A stretch of DNA of 64,000 nucleotides from Oscillospiraceae bacterium. GTDB taxonomy: Bacteria > Bacillota > Clostridia > Oscillospirales > Oscillospiraceae. The notes beneath the pieces are model-generated. The model was not told the origin of the DNA, made no database searches, and saw nothing but the letters and a program-made list of their open reading frames with translations. Where the stretch lies: the NCBI GenBank assembly GCA_017445385.1, contig JAFSUG010000023.1:62001-126000 (forward strand), in the 5' to 3' direction. A program made the translations under genes and the position numbers. This document shows positions 52,377-60,767 of this stretch, piece by piece (the stretch's first letter is position 1; the number at the start of each line of letters is the position of its first letter).

Positions 52377-55091
52377 ATGGGACTGATTACAAAGATTTTC
52401 GGCACGCGCTCTGAGCATGAGGTCAAGCGCGTAATGCCGCTTGTGAACAAGATCCTTGCGATGGAAGCGGACTATAAGGCGCTCAGCGATGAGGCGCTTT
52501 CCGCCAAGACAGCTGAATTCCGCGAGCGCCTTGCAAACGGCGAAACGCTCGATGCGCTCTTGCCGGAAGCGTTTGCCGCCGCGCGTGAAGCGGCGGATCG
52601 CGTGCTTGGCATGCGTCCGTACCCCGTGCAGCTCATCGGCGGCATCATTTTGCACCAGGGCCGCATCGCGGAGATGAAAACCGGCGAAGGCAAAACGCTC
52701 GTTGCGATCCTGCCGGCGTATCTCAATGCGCTGACCGGCCGCGGCGTGCATATCGTAACCGTGAACGATTATCTTGCCAAGCGCGACTCGGAGTGGATGG
52801 GCAAGGTTTACCGCTTCATGGGGCTGAAGGTCGGTCTGATCGTGCATGATCTCTCGCCGGATCAGCGCCGCGAAGCATACAACGCCGATATTACCTACTG
52901 CACCAATAACGAGCTTGGCTTTGATTATCTACGCGATAATATGGCGCTTTATAAGCAGGAAATGGTGCAGCGCGAGCATTATTTTGCCATCGTGGACGAG
53001 GTGGACTCGATCCTCATCGATGAGGCGAGAACGCCGCTGATCATCTCCGGCATGGGCGAGGAATCCACCAAGCTCTATGAGATGGCGGACTTCTTCGTAT
53101 CGCGCCTGAAAAAGCAGGTTTTCGCAACGACCGATGAAAAAGAAGTGCAGGACGATTACGATTGCGATTACATCGTAGATGAAAAAGCGCGCAGCGTATC
53201 GCTGACGGCTGCCGGCATCAAAAAGGCGGAGGAATACTTCGGCGTTGAAAACCTCGCAGACGTTGAAAATACAACGCTTGCGCACCATATCAACCAGGCG
53301 ATGCGCGCAAGAGGCCTTATGAAGCGCGATATCGACTACGTCGTAAAGGACGGGCAGGTCATCATCGTTGATGAGTTTACCGGCCGCCTTATGTACGGCA
53401 GACGCTATAACGAAGGGCTGCATCAGGCGATCGAGGCAAAAGAGGGCGTTGAGGTTGCGCATGAGAGCAAAACGCTTGCAACCATTACGTTCCAAAATTT
53501 CTTCCGCCTGTATGAAAAGCTCTCCGGCATGACCGGCACCGCGCTGACGGAGGAAGCGGAATTCAGCAATACGTATAATCTGGACGTTGTTGAGATTCCC
53601 ACAAATAAACCCGTTATCCGCAAGGACGATCCGGACTGCGTTTACAAAACCGAAGCCGGTAAGTTCCGCGCGGTTATCGCGCAGATTCGGCAGTGCCACG
53701 AAAAGGGACAGCCCGTTCTGGTGGGCACGATCTCAATTGAAAAATCCGAGCTGCTTTCCAAGCTCCTCAAGCGCGAGGGCATCGCGCATAACGTGCTGAA
53801 CGCGAAGCACCATGAAAAAGAAGCGGAGATCGTTGCGCAGGCCGGCAAATTCGGCGCGGTCACGATTGCAACGAATATGGCAGGCCGCGGCACGGACATC
53901 ATGCTCGGCGGCAACGCGGAGTTCCTTGCAAAGAACGATCTGCGCAAGCAGGGCATGGATGAGGCGCTGATCGCGGAGAGCAATTCCTTTGCCGAAACCG
54001 ATGATCCCGAAATCCTCGCTGCGCGCGCGGCATATAACGCGGCGTATAAAAAGCACAAGCAGGAGATCGCGGGCGAGGCGGAGCGCGTGCGCGAAGCAGG
54101 CGGCCTGTTTATCATTGGCACGGAGCGGCATGAAAGCCGCCGAATCGATAATCAGCTGCGCGGCAGATCCGGCCGCCAGGGCGATCCGGGCGAAACGCGC
54201 TTCTATCTTTCGATGGAAGACGACGTTATGCGTCTGTTCGGCTCGGAGCGCGTCATGGGCATGATGGATACCCTCGGCATCGACGAGGATACGCCGATCG
54301 ACGCGAAGATCCTTTCCGGCGCAATCGAAAACGCGCAGAAGACGGTGGAAGGCCGCAACTTCCAGGCGCGTAAGAGCACGCTGGAATATGATGACGTTAT
54401 GAACACGCAGCGGCAGGTCGTCTATGAGCAGCGCCGCAAGGTGCTCGATGGCGAGGACCTGCAGGCAAGCATTCAGTCGATGCTCCGCAGCGTTGTCAGC
54501 ATGAATGTGCAAAGCGTGCTCGGGCAGGGCGGCAGCGTGCAGCAGGCGCTTGCGCAGTTTGAGGGGCTCTATTTCTCGAAGGGCGCGGTTTCCGCCGATA
54601 CGCCGGAAGCGGAACTGGAAGAGGCTGTACTTGCGCAGTGCGAAAAGACCTACGAGCGCAAGACGCAGGAAATCGGCGAGCAGATGATGCGTGAGCTTGA
54701 GCGCGTAATTATGCTGCGCGTTGTAGACGAATACTGGATGGACCACATCGACGCGATGACCGAGCTGCGCCAGGGCGTAGCGCTGCGCGCGTTTGGGCAG
54801 ACCGATCCCGTGATCGTCTATAAAAAAGAGGGCTATGATATGTTCATGGCGATGAACACCGCGATCCGCGAGGAAACCATCCGCCGCCTGTTTGCGTTCC
54901 GCCTGAAAAAGGAGGAAGCAATCAAGCGCGAGCGCGTTGCGAAGATCACTGCGGAGGGCAGCGGCGATCATACCGTGAAAAAACAGCCGGTTGTAAAGAA
55001 AATCAAAGTCGGGCGGAACGATCCCTGCCCGTGCGGCAGCGGCAAGAAATATAAAAACTGCTGCCTCGATAAGGATTTGGCGCAGCGATGA
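52377..55091 (+). CDS. secA: Protein translocase ATPase SecA
   Basis: ATP-driven motor of the Sec pathway, pushing unfolded preproteins through SecYEG. 904 aa. Walker [41 protein letters not shown] and [19 protein letters not shown] are visible; the C-terminus has the zinc-binding SEC-C motif [16 protein letters not shown]. The start is the ATG at 52377 behind TAGGAGTG. It overlaps the next gene by 4 bp and so heads a three-gene operon with a lipoprotein and prfC. Confidence 0.98.
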   Translation: MGLITKIFGTRSEHEVKRVMPLVNKILAMEADYKALSDEALSAKTAEFRERLANGETLDALLPEAFAAAREAADRVLGMRPYPVQLIGGIILHQGRIAEMKTGEGKTLVAILPAYLNALTGRGVHIVTVNDYLAKRDSEWMGKVYRFMGLKVGLIVHDLSPDQRREAYNADITYCTNNELGFDYLRDNMALYKQEMVQREHYFAIVDEVDSILIDEARTPLIISGMGEESTKLYEMADFFVSRLKKQVFATTDEKEVQDDYDCDYIVDEKARSVSLTAAGIKKAEEYFGVENLADVENTTLAHHINQAMRARGLMKRDIDYVVKDGQVIIVDEFTGRLMYGRRYNEGLHQAIEAKEGVEVAHESKTLATITFQNFFRLYEKLSGMTGTALTEEAEFSNTYNLDVVEIPTNKPVIRKDDPDCVYKTEAGKFRAVIAQIRQCHEKGQPVLVGTISIEKSELLSKLLKREGIAHNVLNAKHHEKEAEIVAQAGKFGAVTIATNMAGRGTDIMLGGNAEFLAKNDLRKQGMDEALIAESNSFAETDDPEILAARAAYNAAYKKHKQEIAGEAERVREAGGLFIIGTERHESRRIDNQLRGRSGRQGDPGETRFYLSMEDDVMRLFGSERVMGMMDTLGIDEDTPIDAKILSGAIENAQKTVEGRNFQARKSTLEYDDVMNTQRQVVYEQRRKVLDGEDLQASIQSMLRSVVSMNVQSVLGQGGSVQQALAQFEGLYFSKGAVSADTPEAELEEAVLAQCEKTYERKTQEIGEQMMRELERVIMLRVVDEYWMDHIDAMTELRQGVALRAFGQTDPVIVYKKEGYDMFMAMNTAIREETIRRLFAFRLKKEEAIKRERVAKITAEGSGDHTVKKQPVVKKIKVGRNDPCPCGSGKKYKNCCLDKDLAQR

Positions 55092-56524
55092 AGCGGATAC
55101 TTGCGCTGCTGATTGCGCTGATGCTTCTGTGCGGCTGCGGTGCGCAGCAAACGCAGGAGCCGGAAACGATTGCGCCCGAAACTGCGGAGAAAACGGAGCA
55201 AATTGCCGTTACCATCCCGGTTGAGGAAGACGAAGGCTACGATCCGTATCGCTGCATGAGCGTGTTTAACCGGATGGCGCTGGAGTGGGTTTATGAGCCG
55301 CTCTTTGCCGTTACGCCGGCAGGAGAAGCGATCCCCGTCCTTGCCGAAAGCTGGTCCGTTTCCGAGGATGGACTTACAACAGCCGTTACGATCCGTTCCG
55401 GCATCCGCCTGCACAGCGGCGCGGTTTTGACCGCCGAGGACGTTGTGCGGTCGGTTCGCCGCGCAATGAACGGAAGCTTTTACAGCGGCCGCTTCCGCCT
55501 GCTTTCGGATATGACTGCCGAGGGAAATACCGTTTTGTTCCAAACGGAGCAGGCGTATGAATGCTTCCCGCTGCTTTTGGATATTCCGATCTCCGGCGAG
55601 ATCGCTGAGGGCGAAACGGAAAACGGCACCGGCGCATATCGGATGCAGGGAGGGCGCCTCGTTCGCTTTGAAGATTGGCGCGGCGCGGATTCGCTGCCCG
55701 ATGCGATTGGGCTTTCGCCCGTGCAGTCGCCGCAGCAGCTGCGCGACCGTTTCCAGTATGGCGCGGTCACGCTCGCCATGCAGGACCCGAACGGCGATCA
55801 GCCGCTTTGGTTTGCAGGCGATTTTGAAGCGTGGGACGTTCCGACGTCCACGCTGCAGTTTCTCGGCTTCAACCTGCAAGGCGGCGCTTTTTCAAACGGC
55901 GGTGTTCGCGCTGCCGTTACCTACGCAATCGACCGCAGCGCAATCGTCGCCGAGGACATGGGCGGCTACGGCGTCCCAACTGTTTTAACCGCAAGACCGG
56001 GTACGCCGTGGTATGATGCGTCGCTTGCCGATACGGTCAGCTATGATCCGAGCCGCCTTAAGGAAGCTGCGCCCTCCGGCGCGCAGGCGGTTATGATCGT
56101 ATGCAGCGAAAGCGCGCAGCGCGTTGCCTCGGCAAATCGAATCGCCGAAGCGCTCACAGCCTGCGGCGTTTCCGTAACGGTGCGTCCGCTTTCAAAAGCG
56201 GATTACGGCGAGGCGCTTTCGGCAGGCGCATTTGACCTCTATTATGGCGAAATTCGCCTTTCGCCGGACCTGGACCTTGCGCCGATCCTGCGGAGCGGCT
56301 ACGGCGGCATCAGCGCCTACAGCGCGCTTTCCGACCTCTGCGATGCGGCGCGCGCAAACAGCGGAAACGCTTACGACCTGCAAAAAACGATCTTAACGGA
56401 CGGCATTCTCTGCCCGATCGCCTATAAAACCGCGGCGGTCTACGGCAAACGCGGCTTACCGATTACCGTTACGCCGCATCTGAACGGATGGCTGTTTGAA
56501 AACCCGATGGAGGAGAACCAATGA
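55088..56524 (+). CDS. Substrate-binding lipoprotein, SBP_bac_5 family
   Basis: 478-aa lipoprotein of the peptide/nickel ABC-transporter binding family. Signal peptide [18 protein letters not shown] with a lipobox (LLCG-C), then an acidic linker. The fold region has [20 protein letters not shown] and [18 protein letters not shown]. It is short for the family (usually 520-600). No permease or ATPase gene is adjacent: it is an orphan between secA and prfC, overlapping each by 4 bp. A ligand cannot be assigned. Confidence 0.88.
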   Translation: MKRILALLIALMLLCGCGAQQTQEPETIAPETAEKTEQIAVTIPVEEDEGYDPYRCMSVFNRMALEWVYEPLFAVTPAGEAIPVLAESWSVSEDGLTTAVTIRSGIRLHSGAVLTAEDVVRSVRRAMNGSFYSGRFRLLSDMTAEGNTVLFQTEQAYECFPLLLDIPISGEIAEGETENGTGAYRMQGGRLVRFEDWRGADSLPDAIGLSPVQSPQQLRDRFQYGAVTLAMQDPNGDQPLWFAGDFEAWDVPTSTLQFLGFNLQGGAFSNGGVRAAVTYAIDRSAIVAEDMGGYGVPTVLTARPGTPWYDASLADTVSYDPSRLKEAAPSGAQAVMIVCSESAQRVASANRIAEALTACGVSVTVRPLSKADYGEALSAGAFDLYYGEIRLSPDLDLAPILRSGYGGISAYSALSDLCDAARANSGNAYDLQKTILTDGILCPIAYKTAAVYGKRGLPITVTPHLNGWLFENPMEENQ

Positions 56525-58104
56525 CCCTGCAAGAAGAAATTTCACGCCGGAGAACGTTTGCAATCATATCGCACCCGGACGCCGGTAAAACAACGCTGAC
56601 GGAAAAATTCCTGCTCTATGGCGGCGCAATCGCCCAGGCAGGCGCGGTCAAGGGCAAGAAAAACAGCCGCGCCGCCGTGTCGGACTGGATGGAGATCGAA
56701 AAGCAGCGCGGCATTTCGGTCACCTCGTCCGTTATGCAGTTCCAGTACGGCGGCTTTTGCATCAATATCCTTGATACGCCGGGGCATCAGGACTTTTCCG
56801 AGGATACCTACCGCACGCTTATGGCGGCGGATTCGGCGGTCATGGTTATCGACGGCAGCAAGGGCGTTGAAGCGCAGACGCGCAAGCTCTTCAAGGTCTG
56901 CGCCATGCGCCATATCCCCATTTTCACGTTCGTCAACAAGATGGACCGCGATGCGAAAGACCCGTTCGACCTGCTCGATGAGCTCGAGCGCGAGCTCGGC
57001 ATCGATACCTATGCGATGAACTGGCCCATCGGCTCCGGCAAGGAGTTTCAGGGCGTTTACGATCGGGAGCATCAGCAGATCCTGTTCTTTTCCGGCGTTT
57101 CCGGCAAAAACCGCGCCGATAAGCTGGAGGTTTCGCCCGATGATCCGCAGGTTGACGCGATCCTCGGCGAGAGCAAGGCAAATCAGCTGCGCGACGACGT
57201 TGAGCTGCTCGGCGCAGGGCGCGAATTTGATATGAAAGCCGTCCGCGGCGGAACGCTCAGCCCCGTGTTCTTCGGCTCTGCGCTTACGAATTTCGGCGTA
57301 GAACCGTTCTTGGAGGAGTTCCTCCGCATGACAACCTCGCCGCTGCCGCGTGAGGCGGACTGCGGCGTGATCGATACGTTCTCGCCCGATTTCTCCGCTT
57401 TCGTGTTCAAGATCCAGGCGAACATGAATAAGGCGCATCGTGACCGCCTTGCTTTCATGCGCATCTGCTCCGGCAAGTTTGAGCGCGATGCGGAAGTGTT
57501 CCATGTTCAGGGCAATAAAAAAATGCGCCTGAGCCAGCCGCAGCAGCTGATGGCGCAGGAGCGCGAGATCGTTTCCGAGGCGTATGCCGGCGATATCATC
57601 GGCGTTTTCGATCCGGGCATATTCTCAATCGGCGATACCGTTTCCGTACCCGGAAAGGTCTTCCGCTTTGCGAAAATCCCAACCTTCGCGCCGGAGCATT
57701 TCTGCCGCGTCAGTCCCAAAGATACGATGAAGCGCAAGCAGTTTATCAAGGGCACCGAGCAGATCGCGCAGGAAGGCGCAATTCAGATTTTCAAAGTGCC
57801 CAATACCGGCATGGAGGAAGTTATCGTCGGCGTTGTGGGTACGCTGCAGCTCGATGTTTTCCGCTATCGGATGGACAGCGAATACGGCGTGGAGCTTCGC
57901 ATGGAGAACCTGCCGTATGAAACGCTGCGGTTTATCACGGCTTCGCCCGTTTCGGACCTGAAGGAGCTGAACCTCTCGTCCGATGCCGAGCTGCTTGAGG
58001 ATTACCGCGGCCACAGCCTGCTTGTTTTCGCAAGCCAGTGGTCGATCGATTTCATCAAAAAACGCAACCCCGGCTTGGAGCTTTCCGAAACGCTTCAAGC
58101 TTGA
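56521..58104 (+). CDS. prfC: Peptide chain release factor 3
   Basis: GTPase that removes RF1/RF2 from the ribosome after peptide release. 527 aa. G domain: ISHPDAGKTTLTEK (G1), RGISVTSSVM (G2), DTPGHQDFSEDT (G3) and FVNKMDRD (G4); domain II and the RF3-specific C-terminus follow. ATG behind GGAGGAG. The TGA stop overlaps the -35 box of the tRNA gene. Confidence 0.97.
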   Translation: MTLQEEISRRRTFAIISHPDAGKTTLTEKFLLYGGAIAQAGAVKGKKNSRAAVSDWMEIEKQRGISVTSSVMQFQYGGFCINILDTPGHQDFSEDTYRTLMAADSAVMVIDGSKGVEAQTRKLFKVCAMRHIPIFTFVNKMDRDAKDPFDLLDELERELGIDTYAMNWPIGSGKEFQGVYDREHQQILFFSGVSGKNRADKLEVSPDDPQVDAILGESKANQLRDDVELLGAGREFDMKAVRGGTLSPVFFGSALTNFGVEPFLEEFLRMTTSPLPREADCGVIDTFSPDFSAFVFKIQANMNKAHRDRLAFMRICSGKFERDAEVFHVQGNKKMRLSQPQQLMAQEREIVSEAYAGDIIGVFDPGIFSIGDTVSVPGKVFRFAKIPTFAPEHFCRVSPKDTMKRKQFIKGTEQIAQEGAIQIFKVPNTGMEEVIVGVVGTLQLDVFRYRMDSEYGVELRMENLPYETLRFITASPVSDLKELNLSSDAELLEDYRGHSLLVFASQWSIDFIKKRNPGLELSETLQA

Positions 58105-58129
58105 CGCGCCTTTCCCATCGTGATACAAT
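58101..58129 (+). promoter_or_regulatory. Promoter of tRNA-Leu
   Basis: TTGACG (58101-58106) and TACAAT (58124-58129) with a 17-base spacer. The start near 58136 leaves a 5' leader of about 44 nt to be removed by RNase P. Confidence 0.75.
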
Positions 58130-58133
58130 AACG

Positions 58134-58174
58134 GCGCATTTTCCGAAATGCGCGATAGCGAGGCGATTTGCCTC
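58134..58174 (+). promoter_or_regulatory. Two hairpins in the pre-tRNA leader
   Basis: GCGCATTT / AAATGCGC (58134-58153, loop TCCG) and GAGGC / GCCTC (58160-58174, loop GATTT) lie between the promoter and the tRNA. They may guide RNase P or protect the 5' end. Confidence 0.5.
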
Positions 58175-58179
58175 CCTAT

Positions 58180-58265
58180 GCCGGTGTGGTGGAATGGTAG
58201 ACACCAGGGACTTAAAATCCCTTGGCAGCAATGCCGTGCCGGTTCGAGTCCGGCCACCGGCACCA
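58180..58265 (+). tRNA. tRNA-Leu (anticodon TAA)
   Basis: Acceptor arm GCCGGTG / CACCGGC, anticodon loop CTTAAAA with anticodon TAA at 58213-58215, long variable arm of a class II tRNA, T-arm with GGTTCGAGTCC, discriminator A and encoded CCA at 58263-58265. The sequence reads UUA leucine codons. Confidence 0.96.
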
Positions 58266-58272
58266 AGCCAAC

Positions 58273-58317
58273 AAAATCCGAACCAGATCTTCCCTATGGG
58301 AGACGGGTTCGGATTTT
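58273..58317 (+). terminator. Inverted repeat after tRNA-Leu, probable terminator
   Basis: AAAATCCGAACC (58273-58284) and GGTTCGGATTTT (58306-58317) form a perfect 12-bp stem around a smaller inner hairpin. GCGTTTTCT follows. It probably ends the tRNA transcript. Confidence 0.7.
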
Positions 58318-58455
58318 GCGTTTTCTACAGGAATCAGTATTTCTCCAATGGTGTACTGCGCCGTCCAGAATCCAAGCCGAGAGGGCCGAGAAAGAAGAAA
58401 ACTAATTGATACGGACATTTCTCAGACTCAAACAGGCGTTTCCCAAATTATTTAA

Positions 58456-58809
58456 TCTGTCGGCAAGGTGTTCGTTTCCACCGGCTGCAAGCGCAACTAT
58501 ACGATGCGCTCCGTGTTCTACGGCACGAAGGGTACGATCATCTGCGATAACAAGTCCGAGCATTTTGATCTGTTCCTGATGGATGAAAACGATCATAAGG
58601 TGGAAACGGTTCCGCAGGAGATTCCGGTTGAGGTTGCAAACCACAACGCCGTGGGCGAATTCAAGTGCTTTGCCGATGCGGTACTCTCCGGCGCGGACGT
58701 GCCGACGGACGCGGTTGCCGGCGCAAAGACGATCGCGGTTTGCATGGCGATTGTTGAATCGGCAAAGAAAATGGAGCCCGTGAAGCCGGACTACGATTTC
58801 TCGGTGTAA
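58456..58809 (+). pseudogene. C-terminal remnant of a Gfo/Idh/MocA dehydrogenase
   Basis: About 115 codons in frame up to the TAA at 58807, preceded in frame by a stop at 58453. The peptide (GKVFVSTGCKRNYTMRS, FYGTKGTIICDN, AVGEFKCFADAVLSGADVPT, AIVESAKKMEPV) is the C-terminal part of an oxidoreductase of about 350-400 aa. The Rossmann domain and two thirds of the gene are missing. No ribosome site precedes the GTG at 58468. The loss lies about 190 bp after the tRNA gene; the 140 bp between them shows nothing recognisable. Confidence 0.75.
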
Positions 58810-58812
58810 AAA

Positions 58813-59442
58813 ATGGGCAAGACGATTTCGTTTCTGCAGTGCAACGTCCGTGAGGGTGAGCTGCTGTTTGAAGACCGCTTCGAGTCTTCCGATCTTTCGG
58901 AAAACTGGGAGGCGGCAAACGGGGAGTGGATCTCCGGCGGCGGCAAGCTGATCGGCCGCTTCCGCGGCGACGATGCCAGCCTGCTCTATTCGCGCCGCCA
59001 ATTCCCCGGCGACATCATCCTGGAGTTTACCGGGAAGATGCTCGCGCCGTGCGATAACGACCTCAACTTCTTCTTCCGCGCCGACGGCTGGAACGATGAA
59101 GATACGGGCCGCATCACCGGCTACGTGGGCGGTCTCAACGGCTGGTGGACGAAGCGCGCAGGTCTTGAGCGCTACCCCGGCCCGACGATCCGCGCGCTCT
59201 GCGATTTTGAAGCCGAGCCGGAGCGTGATTATCACATCCGCGCCGGCATCGCGGGCGATACGGTGTTCTTGGAGGTTGACGGCAAGCTCCTGCTGACGAT
59301 GACCGATCCCAATCCCATCTGCGCGCCGGATTGCGCGCGGCTCGGCATGGGCGTGTACTGCTCGCAGATCGAATTCCGCGATTTCCGCGTTTATCGCGCG
59401 ATCGCCCAGCCGGTTGCGCGCGGCTATACGGCGCAATTCTGA
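58813..59442 (+). CDS. Concanavalin-like domain protein (DUF1961-like), unknown function
   Basis: 209 aa. The layout LFEDRFESSDLSENWEAANG, SGGGKLIGRFRG, DIILEFTGKM and LNFFFRADGW suggests a jelly-roll (lectin/glucanase) fold like the DUF1961 and DUF1080 groups linked to plant-polysaccharide or sugar-derivative use. No signal peptide, so it would act in the cytoplasm. It starts 3 bp after the dehydrogenase remnant, with which it probably once formed an operon. No strong ribosome site is seen, so its present expression is doubtful. Confidence 0.5.
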   Translation: MGKTISFLQCNVREGELLFEDRFESSDLSENWEAANGEWISGGGKLIGRFRGDDASLLYSRRQFPGDIILEFTGKMLAPCDNDLNFFFRADGWNDEDTGRITGYVGGLNGWWTKRAGLERYPGPTIRALCDFEAEPERDYHIRAGIAGDTVFLEVDGKLLLTMTDPNPICAPDCARLGMGVYCSQIEFRDFRVYRAIAQPVARGYTAQF

Positions 59443-59453
59443 ACGCTGCTCAA

Positions 59454-59482
59454 TTGACAGATTCGACGCATTATGCTATTCT
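59454..59482 (+). promoter_or_regulatory. Promoter of the ROK regulator gene
   Basis: TTGACA (59454-59459) and TATTCT (59477-59482), spacer 17. The AT-rich stretch that follows, up to 59513, contains TCTCTA and TAGAGA about 20 bases apart, which might be an operator. Confidence 0.75.
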
Positions 59483-59528
59483 CTACGTATATCTATAAAT
59501 TAGTTTTAGAGAAACGGTGTGAAGAATC

Positions 59529-60722
59529 GTGCGATCAAACGAATCAATCAACGTCAAAGGCGTTCAGCGGCTTAACCGCCTGTGCGTCGTCAATCTGATC
59601 CGGAAAAACGGCAGCGCTGTGCGCAGCGATATCGGGAAATACTCCGGCCTATCGCCTGCGGCAATCAGCGGCATCGTAAGCTATCTGATGAATATCGGGC
59701 TCGTTGTGGAGTCCGGCGTGGAGAACGTTGAGCGCACGGGGCGCAAGGGCGTGATTCTGCGCTTTTGCAGCAGCCGCTATACGATACTGACCGCCGGCTG
59801 CGATAACGACGAACTGCTTCGCGTCAGCCTTACGGATCTGTCCGGCGAAGTGATTGCGCAAAAGGAATGCCGCATTGCCGGCATGGACGGCGAATCAATC
59901 ACAGCGCAGCTTTGCGCAAACGCGGAGGCGCTTTTGCGTCTTCCGGAAGCGCAGCGCGTGATTGCAATCGGGCTGTCCGTTTCGGGCATGGTGCTCGATC
60001 ACGGCGAAAACGTGCTCTCCGCGGCAGTGCCGTGGAATCTGCCTGCAATCCGTTCGCGGCTGAAAAAACTGCGCGACGTGCCGGTGCTTGTTTCCAACAG
60101 CACCTTTACCAAGGCAAACTGGCTTTGCCGCGGCAGTATGAACGAAGAAAAAGGACTGTCCGTGTTTGTGGATCTGTCCGGCGGTATCGGCGCAGCCGTG
60201 CTGCAGGACGGCGCGCGTCTAAGCGCGGTTGCCGGCGAGATCGGTCAGACGATTGTTGCGAAGGGCGACCCCGAAGACGGCGAAAAGCGCGGCTGGCTTG
60301 AAACGATGTGCTCGCCGAAACGGCTTCTGCGCCTGTATCATGCGCGCAGCGGAAAAACGGTTTCGGATATGGCGTCGTTTTCCGCGCTGCTGGCGCAGGG
60401 CGACAGCGCCGCAAGCGAGGCGCTGGAGGAATGCGCCGAGTATCTCGGCTGCGGACTTGCCAATCTCGTTGCGCTGTTTGATCCGCAGAAAATGATGATC
60501 AACGCGTTTGACTACGCGGATTGCCCGCAGATGGTAGCGCGCGCGCTGGAGGTTATGCGCAGCCGCCTTTACCGCGGCATCGGCAAGAACCTGCACGTTG
60601 AGGTGCTTTGCTTCCGCGATCGGGACTTTGTTTCCGCAATGGCGCAGGAGCTTTGCGATTCGCTCTTTTCCGAACAGCTTCCCGTTGACGTATTCGCGCT
60701 GATGGACGAAATCGCACAGTGA
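59529..60722 (+). CDS. ROK-family transcriptional regulator
   Basis: 397 aa. N-terminal winged helix (KGVQRLNRLCVVNLIRKNG, SDIGKYSGLSPAAISGIV) of the NagC/XylR group, then the ROK domain: LSVSGMVLDHGENV and VDLSGGIGAAVLQDG. The sugar-kinase zinc site is missing: where ROK proteins have GEIGH and CxCGxxGC, this protein has GEIGQT and DPEDGEKRGWLE. It is therefore probably a pure sugar-sensing repressor, of the neighbouring catabolic remnants or of distant genes. The start is a GTG; TGTGAAG upstream is a modest site. Confidence 0.88.
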   Translation: MRSNESINVKGVQRLNRLCVVNLIRKNGSAVRSDIGKYSGLSPAAISGIVSYLMNIGLVVESGVENVERTGRKGVILRFCSSRYTILTAGCDNDELLRVSLTDLSGEVIAQKECRIAGMDGESITAQLCANAEALLRLPEAQRVIAIGLSVSGMVLDHGENVLSAAVPWNLPAIRSRLKKLRDVPVLVSNSTFTKANWLCRGSMNEEKGLSVFVDLSGGIGAAVLQDGARLSAVAGEIGQTIVAKGDPEDGEKRGWLETMCSPKRLLRLYHARSGKTVSDMASFSALLAQGDSAASEALEECAEYLGCGLANLVALFDPQKMMINAFDYADCPQMVARALEVMRSRLYRGIGKNLHVEVLCFRDRDFVSAMAQELCDSLFSEQLPVDVFALMDEIAQ

Positions 60723-60731
60723 ATTTAACAA

Positions 60732-60766
60732 AAAAAGACGACCATTGTTACAATGGTCGTCTTTTT
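60732..60766. terminator. Bidirectional intrinsic terminator
   Basis: A 16-bp perfect stem (from AAAAAGACGACC to GGTCGTCTTTTT) with a 3-nt loop, A-run on the left and T-run on the right, between the convergent ROK and SLH genes. Confidence 0.95.
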
Positions 60767-60767
60767 A

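Noticed and set aside
49641..52847. Open frame of 1,068 codons on the minus strand across capF, the VanZ gene, the aminotransferase and the start of secA
   Set aside because: It has no family motifs, is rich in Arg, His and Ala, and lies opposite four well-supported genes. It is a by-product of GC-rich third positions.
58395..58455. Peptide [20 protein letters not shown] with a sigma-factor or HTH look
   Set aside because: Only 20 residues, ends in a stop, no further domain or ribosome site; chance resemblance cannot be excluded.
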